This document shows, piece after piece, positions 34,356-42,709 of a DNA stretch of 51,866 nucleotides. Below the pieces are notes generated by a model. The model did no database searches. It was not told where the DNA came from and worked only from the letters and a program-made list of their open reading frames with translations. Each line of letters begins with the position of its first letter. Position 1 is the stretch's first letter. The stretch lies in contig JAYZDP010000126.1 in the NCBI GenBank assembly GCA_036337765.1, positions 1-51,866 of the forward strand, in the 5' to 3' direction. Source of the DNA: JAYZDP01 sp036337765 (GTDB lineage Bacteria > Acidobacteriota > Thermoanaerobaculia > Multivoradales > Multivoraceae). The translations under genes and the position numbers were made by a program.

Positions 34356-35567
34356 ATGATGCAGTCCTCCACCGCAACCCGTTGGGGGGTCGCCGCAGTG
34401 TCCGGGTTGGTTTCGGTGGCCGCGTTGGCGCACGGCTCGGTCGGCTTTCGCGACGCGGTCGGCAGGGCGATCGAGTTCCCTGACACCGAATCCCATCTGA
34501 CTCTGGTCGTCGACCTCCACACTCATTCGGTCTTCTCCGACGGGCACGTGTGGCCCAGCGTTCGCGTCGCCGAGGCGCTGCTCGACGGGCTTGACGCGTT
34601 GGCGATCACGGAACATCTGGAGTGGCAGCCGCACCTGGTCGACATCCCGCACCCGGATCGCAATCGCTCCTATCAGGTGGCGTTGGCGAGCGTGCGCTCC
34701 GACCGGGAGCTGATCGTGATCGCCGGCTCCGAGATCACGCGCCTTGCTCCCGCCGGCCATATGAACGCGGTGTTCATCAGCGATGCGAACACGCTCTTCG
34801 AGGCCGGCCCCCCTCCGGAGCCCTTCGACGCGCGCGTCTACTCCCGCCAGGCGGGCGAGTGGCCGGCGCAGAACGCGGTCGATGCGGCCAACGCACAGGG
34901 TGCGTTCGTCTTCTGGAACCACTCTTGGAGCAACTTCGACTCTTTGAAGACCGAGATCACCGACTTTCACCGCGACAACGCCGCGACCGGGAAGCTCCAC
35001 GGCATCGAGATCGCCAACGGGCGAACCTACTCGCCCGAGTCGTTTCAGGTCGCGCTCGATCACGACCTGGCTCTGATCGGGGTCTCCGACATACACAATC
35101 TGATCGACTGGGACTACCTGCCCCACGAGGGCGGGCATCGACCGGTCAATCTGGTATTCGCGACCGAGAAGACCGGCGAGGCGATTCGGGAGGCGCTGTT
35201 CGCGCGCCGCACGGCCGTCTGGTACAAGAACCTCCTGCTCGCCCGCCCCGCTGAGATGACCCAGCTACTCGAGGCTTCCTTGGTGGCGACCCGCGCGAGC
35301 TACAGACCCAACTCGCTCATTCTCGAAGTGGTTTTGGAGAACCGCTCGGACGCGACCCTGAAGCTGCGCAACACCAGCGGCTACTCGCTGGTGCGCAACT
35401 TCGAGCTGGTCGAGGTGCCGGCGCACAAGGAGGTCACTCTGCTGGTACGCACCGGCTCCCGTCTACAGCAGGCCGATCTACGCTTCGAGGTGCTCAACGC
35501 ACTGACTGCGCCCAACACCACCGCGACCCTCGCCTTCTCGCTGACTCCAACCGACATGGCGCCCTAG
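34356..35567 (+). CDS. Exported PHP-domain phosphoesterase-like protein
   Basis: 403 residues. The N-terminal signal sequence (about 8-26, ALAHG) is unusual for PHP proteins. The PHP domain has DLHTHSVFSDG (53-63), AITEH (about 87-91), AGSEITR and GVSDIHN (about 246-252), which together supply the metal-binding His, Asp and Glu residues. A C-terminal beta-rich domain (about 300-403) looks Ig-like. PHP domains hydrolyse phosphoesters in polymerases, histidinol phosphatase and nucleases; an exported version might act on periplasmic phosphates. AAAGGAAGG lies 7 bases before the ATG. It stands alone, followed by repeat copy 3. Confidence 0.85.
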   Translation: MMQSSTATRWGVAAVSGLVSVAALAHGSVGFRDAVGRAIEFPDTESHLTLVVDLHTHSVFSDGHVWPSVRVAEALLDGLDALAITEHLEWQPHLVDIPHPDRNRSYQVALASVRSDRELIVIAGSEITRLAPAGHMNAVFISDANTLFEAGPPPEPFDARVYSRQAGEWPAQNAVDAANAQGAFVFWNHSWSNFDSLKTEITDFHRDNAATGKLHGIEIANGRTYSPESFQVALDHDLALIGVSDIHNLIDWDYLPHEGGHRPVNLVFATEKTGEAIREALFARRTAVWYKNLLLARPAEMTQLLEASLVATRASYRPNSLILEVVLENRSDATLKLRNTSGYSLVRNFELVEVPAHKEVTLLVRTGSRLQQADLRFEVLNALTAPNTTATLAFSLTPTDMAP

Positions 35568-35581
35568 GCGTGCGAGCCCCT

Positions 35582-35698
35582 CTGGGCCTGCGCGGCGAGC
35601 GCCCCCCGGAGGGACAGCAAGCTAGCGGGGGCCGTGGTATGAGCGCGATCGATCTTTGCGGCTGTCTGGGACTGGTGACTACCGCGGCCCCCGCTAGC
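35582..35698 (+). repeat. Two-hairpin dispersed repeat, copy 3
   Basis: Same orientation and layout as copy 1. Hairpin 1 pairs CCCTCTGGG (from 35578) with CCCGGAGGG; its single non-Watson-Crick pair is G-U on this strand. Hairpin 2 has 19-bp arms at 35621-35639 and 35680-35698, 40 bases apart, again with one G-U pair on this strand only. The 31 bases 35584-35614 are identical to copy 1. It fills the convergent gap between the PHP gene and the enoyl-CoA hydratase, whose TAG stop (35696-35694) is inside the right arm. Confidence 0.85.
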
Positions 35699-36491
35699 TA
35701 CCTTGGAAAATGGGTTGGCGCTTCTCGAGGAAGGCGTTGATCGCTTCGCTGGCGTCGTCAGCTCCGAAGTTGACCGTCTGCGCCATCGCTTCGGCGTCGA
35801 GGGCCTCGTTGAGGCTGTAGGAGAAGGCGTCGGTGAGCATTCGTTTCGACATCTTCAGTGCTAGTGGCGCGCCCTCCGCCAGCCTTGTCGCCCACTCGTC
35901 AACGAAGGCGTCGAGCTCCTCGAGTGGGACCACCCGGTTGACGATGCCGATGCGCTCGGCTTCATCGGCCGAGATGACCTCGGCGAGCAACGCCAGCTCC
36001 TTTGCCTTGTGCATCCCGACGAGCCGGGGCAATAGCCAAGAACCGCCACAGTCCAGGCTCAGTCCGCGCCTGGCGAAGATCTCCGAGAAACGGGCTCGCT
36101 GCGACGCGACGATCAGATCGCAGCCGAGGGCGAGGTTGCACCCTCCACCCACCGCGACACCGTCGACCTTGGCGATCACCGGCACCGAAATCTGGTGCAG
36201 GGCAAGAATCACCTTCGAGACATCGTGCATGCGGTCGAGTTGATGGCGCCTTGGCGGCGGAGGATCCTCCGCGGCTCGATCTCTGCCCTCCGCGAGGTCG
36301 GCGCCGGAACAGAAATCGCCTTCGGCTCCGGTCATGACCAGGACACGCTCGTTATCTCCCTTGCCGAAGGTCGAGAAGACCTCCAGCAGTTCGGTCCACA
36401 TGACGCTGTTGATGGCGTTTTTCTTGTGGGGCCTGTTGAGGGTAAGGGTGGCGACGCCGCTGGGGCGCCTGTCGAGGATCAGTGTTTCCAT
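35694..36491 (-). CDS. Enoyl-CoA hydratase/isomerase family protein
   Basis: 265 residues of the crotonase fold. LNRPHKKNAIN opens the fold, the oxyanion loop is FCSGADLAEG (about 60-69), and the second oxyanion region is DGVAVGGGCNLALGCDLI with following SEIFARRGLSLDCGGSWLLPRL. The residue pattern in the second loop (Glu in FSEIFA and Asp in LSLDCGG) differs from the two-glutamate arrangement of classical hydratases, so an isomerase or hydrolase is possible. Start ATG 36491. The stop codon is embedded in repeat copy 3. A tiny ORF overlaps its start (36479-36556). Confidence 0.9.
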   Translation of the reverse strand: METLILDRRPSGVATLTLNRPHKKNAINSVMWTELLEVFSTFGKGDNERVLVMTGAEGDFCSGADLAEGRDRAAEDPPPPRRHQLDRMHDVSKVILALHQISVPVIAKVDGVAVGGGCNLALGCDLIVASQRARFSEIFARRGLSLDCGGSWLLPRLVGMHKAKELALLAEVISADEAERIGIVNRVVPLEELDAFVDEWATRLAEGAPLALKMSKRMLTDAFSYSLNEALDAEAMAQTVNFGADDASEAINAFLEKRQPIFQGS

Positions 36492-36556
36492 GTGTCGGCT
36501 CCGGTAGCGACCTTTTCGAGCCGCTCTACGTAGTAGGGGTGGTGACGAGTTGGCAT
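36479..36556 (-). CDS. 25-codon ORF overlapping the enoyl-CoA hydratase start
   Basis: An ATG at 36556-36554, with GGGAG 5-6 bases upstream, encodes MPTRHHPYYVERLEKVATG and a few more residues, and stops 13 bases inside the hydratase gene. It has a better binding site than the hydratase and could be a coupled leader peptide. It has no homology I recognise, and chance is a fair explanation. Confidence 0.25.
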   Translation of the reverse strand: MPTRHHPYYVERLEKVATGADTWKH

Positions 36557-36618
36557 TCTAGTGCTCCCTACGGCGACACCGTGGGGCCCGTTAACTCTCT
36601 TGGCATCGCGACGTCTTC

Positions 36619-36950
36619 ATGAAGGAGGAAACGAGCAGGCGAATGCGGGCGCCAATTCCGACCTACCTGCTGGCTCTGATGCCGATCCCGCTCTTCGGCC
36701 TGATGGCGATGCTGCCGGTCGACGATCGGTTGCGCGAGGGCATCGGACGCGCCAGCCAGATCTACGGCATCGTCTTCGAGACGTTCATGCTGCGGGCGGT
36801 CATCTTCTTCGGCTGTGTCGCCATCTTCACGAGCCTCTTTCGCGGCGAGGTCTTGGACCGCAGCCTGCACTACTACCTGCTCGCCCCGACGCGACGCGAG
36901 CTTCTGGTGGTGGGCAAGTACATCGCCGGTCTGACCACCACGATTGTCGA
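36619..36950 (+). pseudogene. ABC-2 transporter permease, truncated
   Basis: About 110 codons encode a typical ABC-2 permease start: a cytoplasmic helix with RRMRAPIPTYLL, a first membrane helix (about 13-33), a loop with VDDRLREGIGRASQIYG, a second membrane helix (about 55-75), then FRGEVLDRSLHYYLLAPTRREL and VGKYIAGLTTTIV. Intact proteins continue for several more helices; here homology ends at about 36948 and the frame runs antisense through the ATP-grasp gene. The 3' part was therefore lost, probably by a deletion reaching the end of the neighbouring gene. No ATPase partner is nearby. Confidence 0.65.
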
Positions 36951-37012
36951 CTCCGGCGCCTCGAAGTCCACTACGCCGAGTGATCTCCGCCGTTCGATAC
37001 TCGGACACGCTC

Positions 37013-38128
37013 CTAGGCCAGGCCGAGGTGTTCGAAGAAGCGGCGCGCACGAGGGTCCTCAAGCAGTGGCCGGTGGGCTTGCCAGGCGAACACTCCAGGA
37101 CGGGGATTCGCCTCGATCATTTGGACTTCCGAAGCGTCATCGAGCAGGAGGTCCCACCCCACGTAGGGCGAGTGAGGCACGACGCTCGCGGCTCGCTCGA
37201 CGGTGTCGGCGATCCGACGCCAACAGGGCACCTCGACACCCGAGATCGGAGCGCCGGTATCCGGATGGGTATCGCTGCTGCGCCGCCTGCCGTCGCCGGT
37301 GAGGCTCACCGCCCGACCGAGCACTCCCGAGGAGAGGTCCACCTCGACCGAGAGCCCGCCGACGCCTCCGCTGAAGGAGGAGAGGGCACCACGGCCTGGA
37401 CGCCCGACGAGCTGAGCGGCGGCGGCTACGTAGGGTCGCTTGGTTTCGAGATCCCAGATCGTCAGCAGTCGAAGGGTGTTCGGAGTTGGTGGATGCAGCG
37501 CCCGCGCATAGGCATGCTGCTCGACGAAGCGCGTAATCAGGTACCCGTCCAGCCGTTCCATCTCGGCCGCGAGCTCGTTGGCCGAGAGCGAGCGTGCGGC
37601 CGTGGCGTAGCGCCCAGCTCCTTCGGGCTGGAAGATGTGTACGCCGCGTCCGCCCCCGCCGGCGTTGGGGCGCAGTACGAAGCCCGCCGTCAGCTCGGCT
37701 GACTGCTCGAGCCAGTCCACCGGCATCTTCGGACAGCCGGCGGTGTCTAGCGGATGGACCCTGCCGTGCAGGATGTAGCCGAGTCCGGTCGGCGTCGGTA
37801 CGCCGGTCGCTCGCATCGAGAGTAGTAAGGTGAGCTTGTCCCCAATCGCGCCACGCGACGACTCCGAGACAAAGTAGTCGATGTCGACGTGGTCCTTGAG
37901 AAAGTCGGCGGGGTCGTGGCTCGCGAGATCGTAGAGCGCGTAGGACTGGTAGAGGAGGCCCAGCCTCCAGGCGCGCAGCCGTTCTCGTGCCGTCAACGGG
38001 CCGTGCCACCGCCAGTTCGCACGCGCCCGCCCGGCGAGCAACCGCACGGGACGGAGCCCCAGCAGCAGGCCCTCATCGAAAGTGAGGCGCCACGAGTTCG
38101 GGTGTCGACGGCGGCGGGCGTCACGCAA
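37013..38128 (-). CDS. Sugar-transfer-associated ATP-grasp protein
   Basis: 371 residues of the ATPgrasp_ST family. Seen are VDYF-like entry strands (DIDYFVSESSRGAIGDK), the nucleotide loop FVLRPNAGGGGRGVHIF, HPPTPNTLRLLTIWD, GAPISGVEVPCW, and the metal-binding end YVGWDLLLDDA...MIEANPRPG. Family members are found with polysaccharide or glycoconjugate genes and probably make an ATP-dependent amide or similar bond; no experimentally defined reaction is known to me. The start is a TTG at 38128 with GGGAGGGG about 10 bases upstream; a later start cannot be excluded. Divergent from the PQQ gene at 38217. The sequence upstream of its stop joins the truncated permease. Confidence 0.82.
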   Translation of the reverse strand: MRDARRRRHPNSWRLTFDEGLLLGLRPVRLLAGRARANWRWHGPLTARERLRAWRLGLLYQSYALYDLASHDPADFLKDHVDIDYFVSESSRGAIGDKLTLLLSMRATGVPTPTGLGYILHGRVHPLDTAGCPKMPVDWLEQSAELTAGFVLRPNAGGGGRGVHIFQPEGAGRYATAARSLSANELAAEMERLDGYLITRFVEQHAYARALHPPTPNTLRLLTIWDLETKRPYVAAAAQLVGRPGRGALSSFSGGVGGLSVEVDLSSGVLGRAVSLTGDGRRRSSDTHPDTGAPISGVEVPCWRRIADTVERAASVVPHSPYVGWDLLLDDASEVQMIEANPRPGVFAWQAHRPLLEDPRARRFFEHLGLA

Positions 38129-38216
38129 TCTTGGGGTACCCCTCCCAGCCTCTCTCGAGCATTGGACGATGTTGCGGCGAGATCGTCAAGGGCGGTGTCG
38201 TAGAGTGCCCCCTCCT

Positions 38217-40142
38217 ATGAGAAAGCACATCAGTGTGGGAGGGGCGCTCGTTGTGGGGCTCGCCGGGGTCGTAACAGGGTCGGCTGCGTGGGCTCAGAGG
38301 GGCGCGGACGGGGGCGAGTGGCGAGTGCACGGCGGCGACAGCGGATTCACGCGCTACTCGAGCCTGGCCCAGATCGACTCTTCGAACGTCGATCGGCTGG
38401 AGGTCGTCTGGGAGTGGACCACTGCGGACGCCCCGATCCTGGCGGAGCACACGCAGTTGTCCGCGACCAACTTCGAGGGTGTTCCCCTGGTCGTGGACGG
38501 CGTTCTGTATGGCACGACTGCCCTTGGCCAGGCCTACGCTCTCGACGCGGCAACGGGGGCGACGCGATGGGTCTTCAACCCGGAGGCTGTCGACGTCACC
38601 CAGCGCAGCCGCTCGGGGCTCGGCTTCGTCAACCGCGGGCCGGCCTACTGGGCTGATGGGGACGACCAGCGGCTATTTTTCGGTGCTCTGAACGCGCGGG
38701 TCTACGCTCTCGATCCGAAGACCGGCGAGCTGGTCGAGGAGTTCGGCGGCGAGGGCTGGATCGATACGCGTGAGGGCATTCCGCGGATCGCCAATCCGAG
38801 TCAGTACACGGTGACGTCTGCTCCCGCCATCTGCCGCAACGTCATCACCGTCGGCGCGCGCATTCCGGATGGTGCTCTGCGCCGGTCGATGCCGCCCGGC
38901 TACATCCGCGGCTGGGATGTGCGCACCGGCAAGACGCTGTGGACCTTCCACTCGGTGCCGCTGGAGGGCGAGCCCGGCAACGAGACCTGGGAGCGCGAGT
39001 CTTGGGTCTACAGCGGCAACACCAACGTCTGGGGGAACATCAGCGCCGATGAGGAGTTCGGCCTCTTCTATCTGCCCTTCGGGACTCCGACCAACGACTT
39101 CTTCGGTGGCGACCGCCACGGCGACAACCTGTATGCCGAGAGCCTGGTCGCGGTGAAGGCCGAGACTGGCGAGGTCGCCTGGTACTTCCAGATGATCCAC
39201 CACGGCCTGTGGGACTACGACCTGCCGACTCCGCCAGTTCTCGCCGACATCGAGGTCGGCGGTCGCAGGATCAAGGCGCTGGCGCAGGTCTCGAAGCAGG
39301 GCTTTACCTACGTCTTCGATCGCGCGACCGGCGAGCCGGTTTGGCCGATCGAGGAGCGGCCCGTACCCCAGACCGACGTTCCCGGCGAGAAAACCGCTCC
39401 GACCCAGCCGTTTCCGACCAAGCCGCCCCCCTTCGAGCGCCAGGGGATCACGGTCGACGATCTCATCGACTTCACGCCCGAGCTGCGAGCGGAGGCGGTG
39501 AAGCTGCTCGACAACTACGTCTACGGCCCGCTCTACACCCCGCCATCCATAAAAGGGACGCTGCTACTGCCGAGCTACGGTGGCGGCGCCAACTGGCCCG
39601 GTGCCTCGCTCGATCCCGAGACCGGGTGGCTCTACATTCCGTCGATGTCACGACTGCTACAGATGAAGCTCGTCACGCCGGACAAGAGCCGCTCCGACTT
39701 CGCCTACGTGCGCACCGGCAGCCGGGTCGAGGGTCCCCAGGGGCTGCCGCTGATCAAGCCCCCCTACGGTCGCGTCACGGCGACCGACCTGAACACCGGC
39801 GAGAACGTTTGGATGGTGCCGAACGGCGGCGACGGCCCTCGAGACCACCCCGCGATCGTGCACCTGGACCTGCCGCCCCTCGGCACCCCCACCCGGGCCG
39901 CGACCCTGGTGACCAAGACTCTGCTCTTCGTCACCGAAGGCTCGGGCCGCAGCGGCTCGGCGATCGGCGGTGGCAAAGGTTTTCGAGCGCTCGACAAACG
40001 CACTGGCGCGGAGCTTTGGAAGACGATGATGGACGGGCAGGTAACCTCGAACCCGATCACTTTCCTGGCGAACGGGCGACAGCTGGTTGCCGTTCCGGTC
40101 GGCAGCGACCCTCCGAAGCTGGTCGCTCTCGGCCTTCGGTGA
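38217..40142 (+). CDS. PQQ-dependent dehydrogenase, glucose-dehydrogenase-like, secreted
   Basis: 641 residues; signal peptide about 1-26 (AAWAQ). Propeller start WRVHGGDSGFTRYSSLAQID; catalytic region MIHHGLWDYDLPTPPVLADI (about 325-344) with the Asp in W-D; large insertion PTQPFPTKPPPF and a C-terminal GLGLR-like end. It shares the insertion and blade order with the lipoprotein at 25263, so the two are paralogues within the window, but this one has a normal signal peptide. No Shine-Dalgarno sequence is visible before the ATG at 38217 and longer frames lack a signal, so initiation may be leaderless or weak. The GST gene overlaps its stop as GTGA. Confidence 0.88.
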   Translation: MRKHISVGGALVVGLAGVVTGSAAWAQRGADGGEWRVHGGDSGFTRYSSLAQIDSSNVDRLEVVWEWTTADAPILAEHTQLSATNFEGVPLVVDGVLYGTTALGQAYALDAATGATRWVFNPEAVDVTQRSRSGLGFVNRGPAYWADGDDQRLFFGALNARVYALDPKTGELVEEFGGEGWIDTREGIPRIANPSQYTVTSAPAICRNVITVGARIPDGALRRSMPPGYIRGWDVRTGKTLWTFHSVPLEGEPGNETWERESWVYSGNTNVWGNISADEEFGLFYLPFGTPTNDFFGGDRHGDNLYAESLVAVKAETGEVAWYFQMIHHGLWDYDLPTPPVLADIEVGGRRIKALAQVSKQGFTYVFDRATGEPVWPIEERPVPQTDVPGEKTAPTQPFPTKPPPFERQGITVDDLIDFTPELRAEAVKLLDNYVYGPLYTPPSIKGTLLLPSYGGGANWPGASLDPETGWLYIPSMSRLLQMKLVTPDKSRSDFAYVRTGSRVEGPQGLPLIKPPYGRVTATDLNTGENVWMVPNGGDGPRDHPAIVHLDLPPLGTPTRAATLVTKTLLFVTEGSGRSGSAIGGGKGFRALDKRTGAELWKTMMDGQVTSNPITFLANGRQLVAVPVGSDPPKLVALGLR

Positions 40143-40837
40143 CGCGAGGGAACGACGAGCTGATCGAGCTTCACGGCTTCACCGTCTCCCACTACGTCGA
40201 GAAGGCCAGGTGGGCCCTCGACTACAAGGGCGTTCCCTACTCCTGGCGAGTGGTCATGATCGGCCCGCACCTACGCCAGATTCGTAAGATCGCGCGCAAG
40301 ACCACGGTGCCGGTGTTGATCGACGGCGAGACCGCCATCCAGGGCTCGGCCGAGATCATCGACTACCTCGAGGCGCGCTTCGATGAGCTGGTCGGGCCCG
40401 CGACGCGGCGTATCTTCTACGGCTACGGGCTACCCCAGCGCAAGCTCCCGGTCTACTACTTCAAGCAGGGTGCCCCGGCCTGGGCGCCGGCCTTCTATGC
40501 CCTCTCCTTCCCCTTCCTGGCACGGGCGATCGGGGGCTTGTACGAGACCACTTCGGAGAATGTGAGCGGCGACGAAGTGCGACTAGGCAGGTTCTTTGAG
40601 GAGATCGAGGCACGTCTCGCCGACCGGTCCTACCTCGTGGGCGAGTCGTTCACGCGAGCCGATCTCACGCTTTGTGCACTGCTGAGCTTGCTTTGGGAGC
40701 CCCTCGAGCATCCGATCGAGTGGGCGCCGTCGGAGCTGGTCCCAATCGGCATGCGCCAGTGGCTCGACCAGCACGCGGACCGCCCGCTGCGCGACTACGT
40801 GCTGCGGGTCTACCGCGACCATCGCCGACCCGCCTGA
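40139..40837 (+). CDS. Glutathione S-transferase family protein
   Basis: 232 residues from a GTG at 40139 that overlaps the PQQ stop (GTGA), a sign of translational coupling. Thioredoxin-like N-terminal domain: IELHGFTVSHYVEKARWAL with the Ser17 region that would bind the glutathione thiol, KTTVPVLIDGE with the cis-proline, and GSAEIIDYLEARF that binds the glutamyl part. All-helical C-terminal domain with SYLVGESFTRADLTLCALLS, the conserved capping box. Coupling to a secreted dehydrogenase is unusual, because GST acts in the cytoplasm; detoxification of the aldehyde or quinone product is one possible link (inference). Its stop is 9 bases from the convergent VWFA gene stop. Confidence 0.87.
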   Translation: MTRGNDELIELHGFTVSHYVEKARWALDYKGVPYSWRVVMIGPHLRQIRKIARKTTVPVLIDGETAIQGSAEIIDYLEARFDELVGPATRRIFYGYGLPQRKLPVYYFKQGAPAWAPAFYALSFPFLARAIGGLYETTSENVSGDEVRLGRFFEEIEARLADRSYLVGESFTRADLTLCALLSLLWEPLEHPIEWAPSELVPIGMRQWLDQHADRPLRDYVLRVYRDHRRPA

Positions 40838-40846
40838 CGCCATGCC

Positions 40847-42655
40847 CTACTCGGGGTCGAGCTGAGTTGTTCCGGCAAGGGACAGTCCGCCGAGGATGTC
40901 CTGCACGCCGACCACGATCTTGTGGTTGCGGTTGCGGATCTCGAGCACGGTCGAGTAGCTGTAGGTGTCGCCGGGTCCGGGCGGCTCGTCGCCGCGCACC
41001 GAGAAGGCCTGCACGACGCTCTTGGCCGTGTTGCCCTTCGCGTCCTTTACCGAAACACGTACCTCGAGCTCGGCCACGAACTGACCGGCCGACTCGAGCA
41101 CGGTAACTCCGTCGAGCGGGATCTCGACCTCGAGTGGCACCTCGAGCTTCTTCTTCGACGGATCGAGGGGCGCGCCGAGAATGAGCTTGAGCAAGCCCGC
41201 ACCGCCGTCGAGAAAGCTGTCGAAGAGCAGGGCCCCCTCGACCACCATGTCGGCCTGGGCTTTCGACGACAGGTCGAGGAAGTCCTTGCGCGAGCGCACC
41301 TTCAGGCCGGGCCGCAGCACCTCGATGTCGATCGAGTGGTGCTCGTCGTTCTCCTGCAGGTCGCGGCTGAACCCCAGCCAGTAGTAGTCGCGCGTGTCGC
41401 CGCGCACCAAGGGTAGCGACTCCATGCGTTGGGCGTTGATCAGGGCTTCACCGCCGGTCTCGAAAGCGAGCGACTCGAGCGAGTCGTGCAGGAAGAGTTC
41501 GCGGTCGCGGCGCGTTTGGCCGGTTTCTCCCGAGGCAGCGAAGTTGCTGACGAAGGCGCTGTCGGTGGCGGCACCGAGCTCGATTCCGTCGGCCCGCTGG
41601 AAGCCGGGTACGTCGATCGGATAGAGGGTGTAGCCGAGCCGGTTGGCGGTGTCGGAGATGATCCGCAGCGGGTCGTTCCTCTCCAGGGGGACACCGGCCA
41701 TCGCCGCGTCGAGGGCCTGGGTTGTGTTTTGCGAGCCGCTACTGATGGCGTACTGGACTGCCTGCGAGGGCCAGCCTCCGGCTAGAAGCATCACGGCCTT
41801 GCGTCCGCCGACGTCGGAGAGCCCGCGCATCGCGGCGGCGGCGCTGAGCGCCACCCACCGTACCTGCTGCGAGACGAGCTGCGCGTAGTCGATCTCGACG
41901 GCCCCTGCGTTGTCGAGGATCAGCGCCTTCAGCGCTTCCATCTGCTCTTCCGCACGGCCCCCGCCCCCGCCACCACCGTCACCGCCGCCGCCAAATGGCA
42001 GACTCGGAGCTGCGCTGGACTGTTCGAAGATACCGACGATCTCCTGCTCCATCTGGCGAAACTCGTCTACGCGTCGCAGCTCGCTCAGGCGATGCATGCC
42101 CTTACTGTCCGTGGCCCGCGCCTGCTGGAACGCGGCCTCGAGACGGTCGTGGTCGTTGGTCCAGCCGGTGAGAAGCTCGAGGTACGCACCGTCGAACTGC
42201 ACGACCGCCATCCACTCGTCGGGGCGCATCCCGGCTACATCCTCTTCGAGTGCTTCGAGCACCAGGTCGCGGTGGTGCCGCTGAGAGAAGAGGTTGTCGA
42301 TGAAGATCAGATAACGGGTTTGGACCGTCTCGCCCTCCGGCACCGGGCCATCGACGTCCGAGCCGGTGGCGACGAGTGAGGTTGCCGCGTCGCCCTCTGC
42401 GATTTCGGTGAAGAAGTCGATCGCGATCGGCTCGCCGTCAACGGTGACGCGGAAGTCACTGGGCTCGAGATCGCGGACGCGCTTGCCCTTACGGTCGGTA
42501 ACGACGACTTCGACGTTGATGACGCGAACCTGGATCGACTCCGAGAAGACCGGGATCTCTCCGTCCGTCGGCTCCTGGACGGCTGCAGTCGCCGCGGCCC
42601 CGAAGATCAGCGCGCCGACTACCGAGATCGCTATCGATCGAAGAAACTGGATCAT
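40847..42655 (-). CDS. VWFA-related protein of the acidobacterial type
   Basis: 602 residues; signal peptide about 1-25 (ATAAVQ). The sequence after the signal, VINVEVVVTDRKGKRVRDLEPSDFRV, is the standard opening of acidobacterial VWFA-related proteins, followed by a von Willebrand A-like domain (RYLIFIDNLFSQ with a partial MIDAS). A Gly-rich loop of about 14 residues near 225 is encoded by a CCG/CCA-rich tract on the plus strand. The C-terminal half (about 440-600) is beta-rich. The family is highly expanded in Acidobacteria and has no proven function; secreted adhesion or complex assembly is suggested by the domain. This gene is the main taxonomic clue in the window. It is upstream of nothing on its strand except the GST boundary. 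Confidence 0.88.
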   Translation of the reverse strand: MIQFLRSIAISVVGALIFGAAATAAVQEPTDGEIPVFSESIQVRVINVEVVVTDRKGKRVRDLEPSDFRVTVDGEPIAIDFFTEIAEGDAATSLVATGSDVDGPVPEGETVQTRYLIFIDNLFSQRHHRDLVLEALEEDVAGMRPDEWMAVVQFDGAYLELLTGWTNDHDRLEAAFQQARATDSKGMHRLSELRRVDEFRQMEQEIVGIFEQSSAAPSLPFGGGGDGGGGGGGRAEEQMEALKALILDNAGAVEIDYAQLVSQQVRWVALSAAAAMRGLSDVGGRKAVMLLAGGWPSQAVQYAISSGSQNTTQALDAAMAGVPLERNDPLRIISDTANRLGYTLYPIDVPGFQRADGIELGAATDSAFVSNFAASGETGQTRRDRELFLHDSLESLAFETGGEALINAQRMESLPLVRGDTRDYYWLGFSRDLQENDEHHSIDIEVLRPGLKVRSRKDFLDLSSKAQADMVVEGALLFDSFLDGGAGLLKLILGAPLDPSKKKLEVPLEVEIPLDGVTVLESAGQFVAELEVRVSVKDAKGNTAKSVVQAFSVRGDEPPGPGDTYSYSTVLEIRNRNHKIVVGVQDILGGLSLAGTTQLDPE

Positions 42656-42709
42656 CGAGATGAGAGTCTAGCGCCGGTGGGCGAAGTGTGGTTGGGCGAG
42701 CACGCGTGC

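Noticed and set aside
41960..42000. G-rich tract in the VWFA gene as a frameshift or microsatellite error
   Set aside because: The frame continues correctly on both sides and glycine loops of this kind occur in the family; no sign of a length error.
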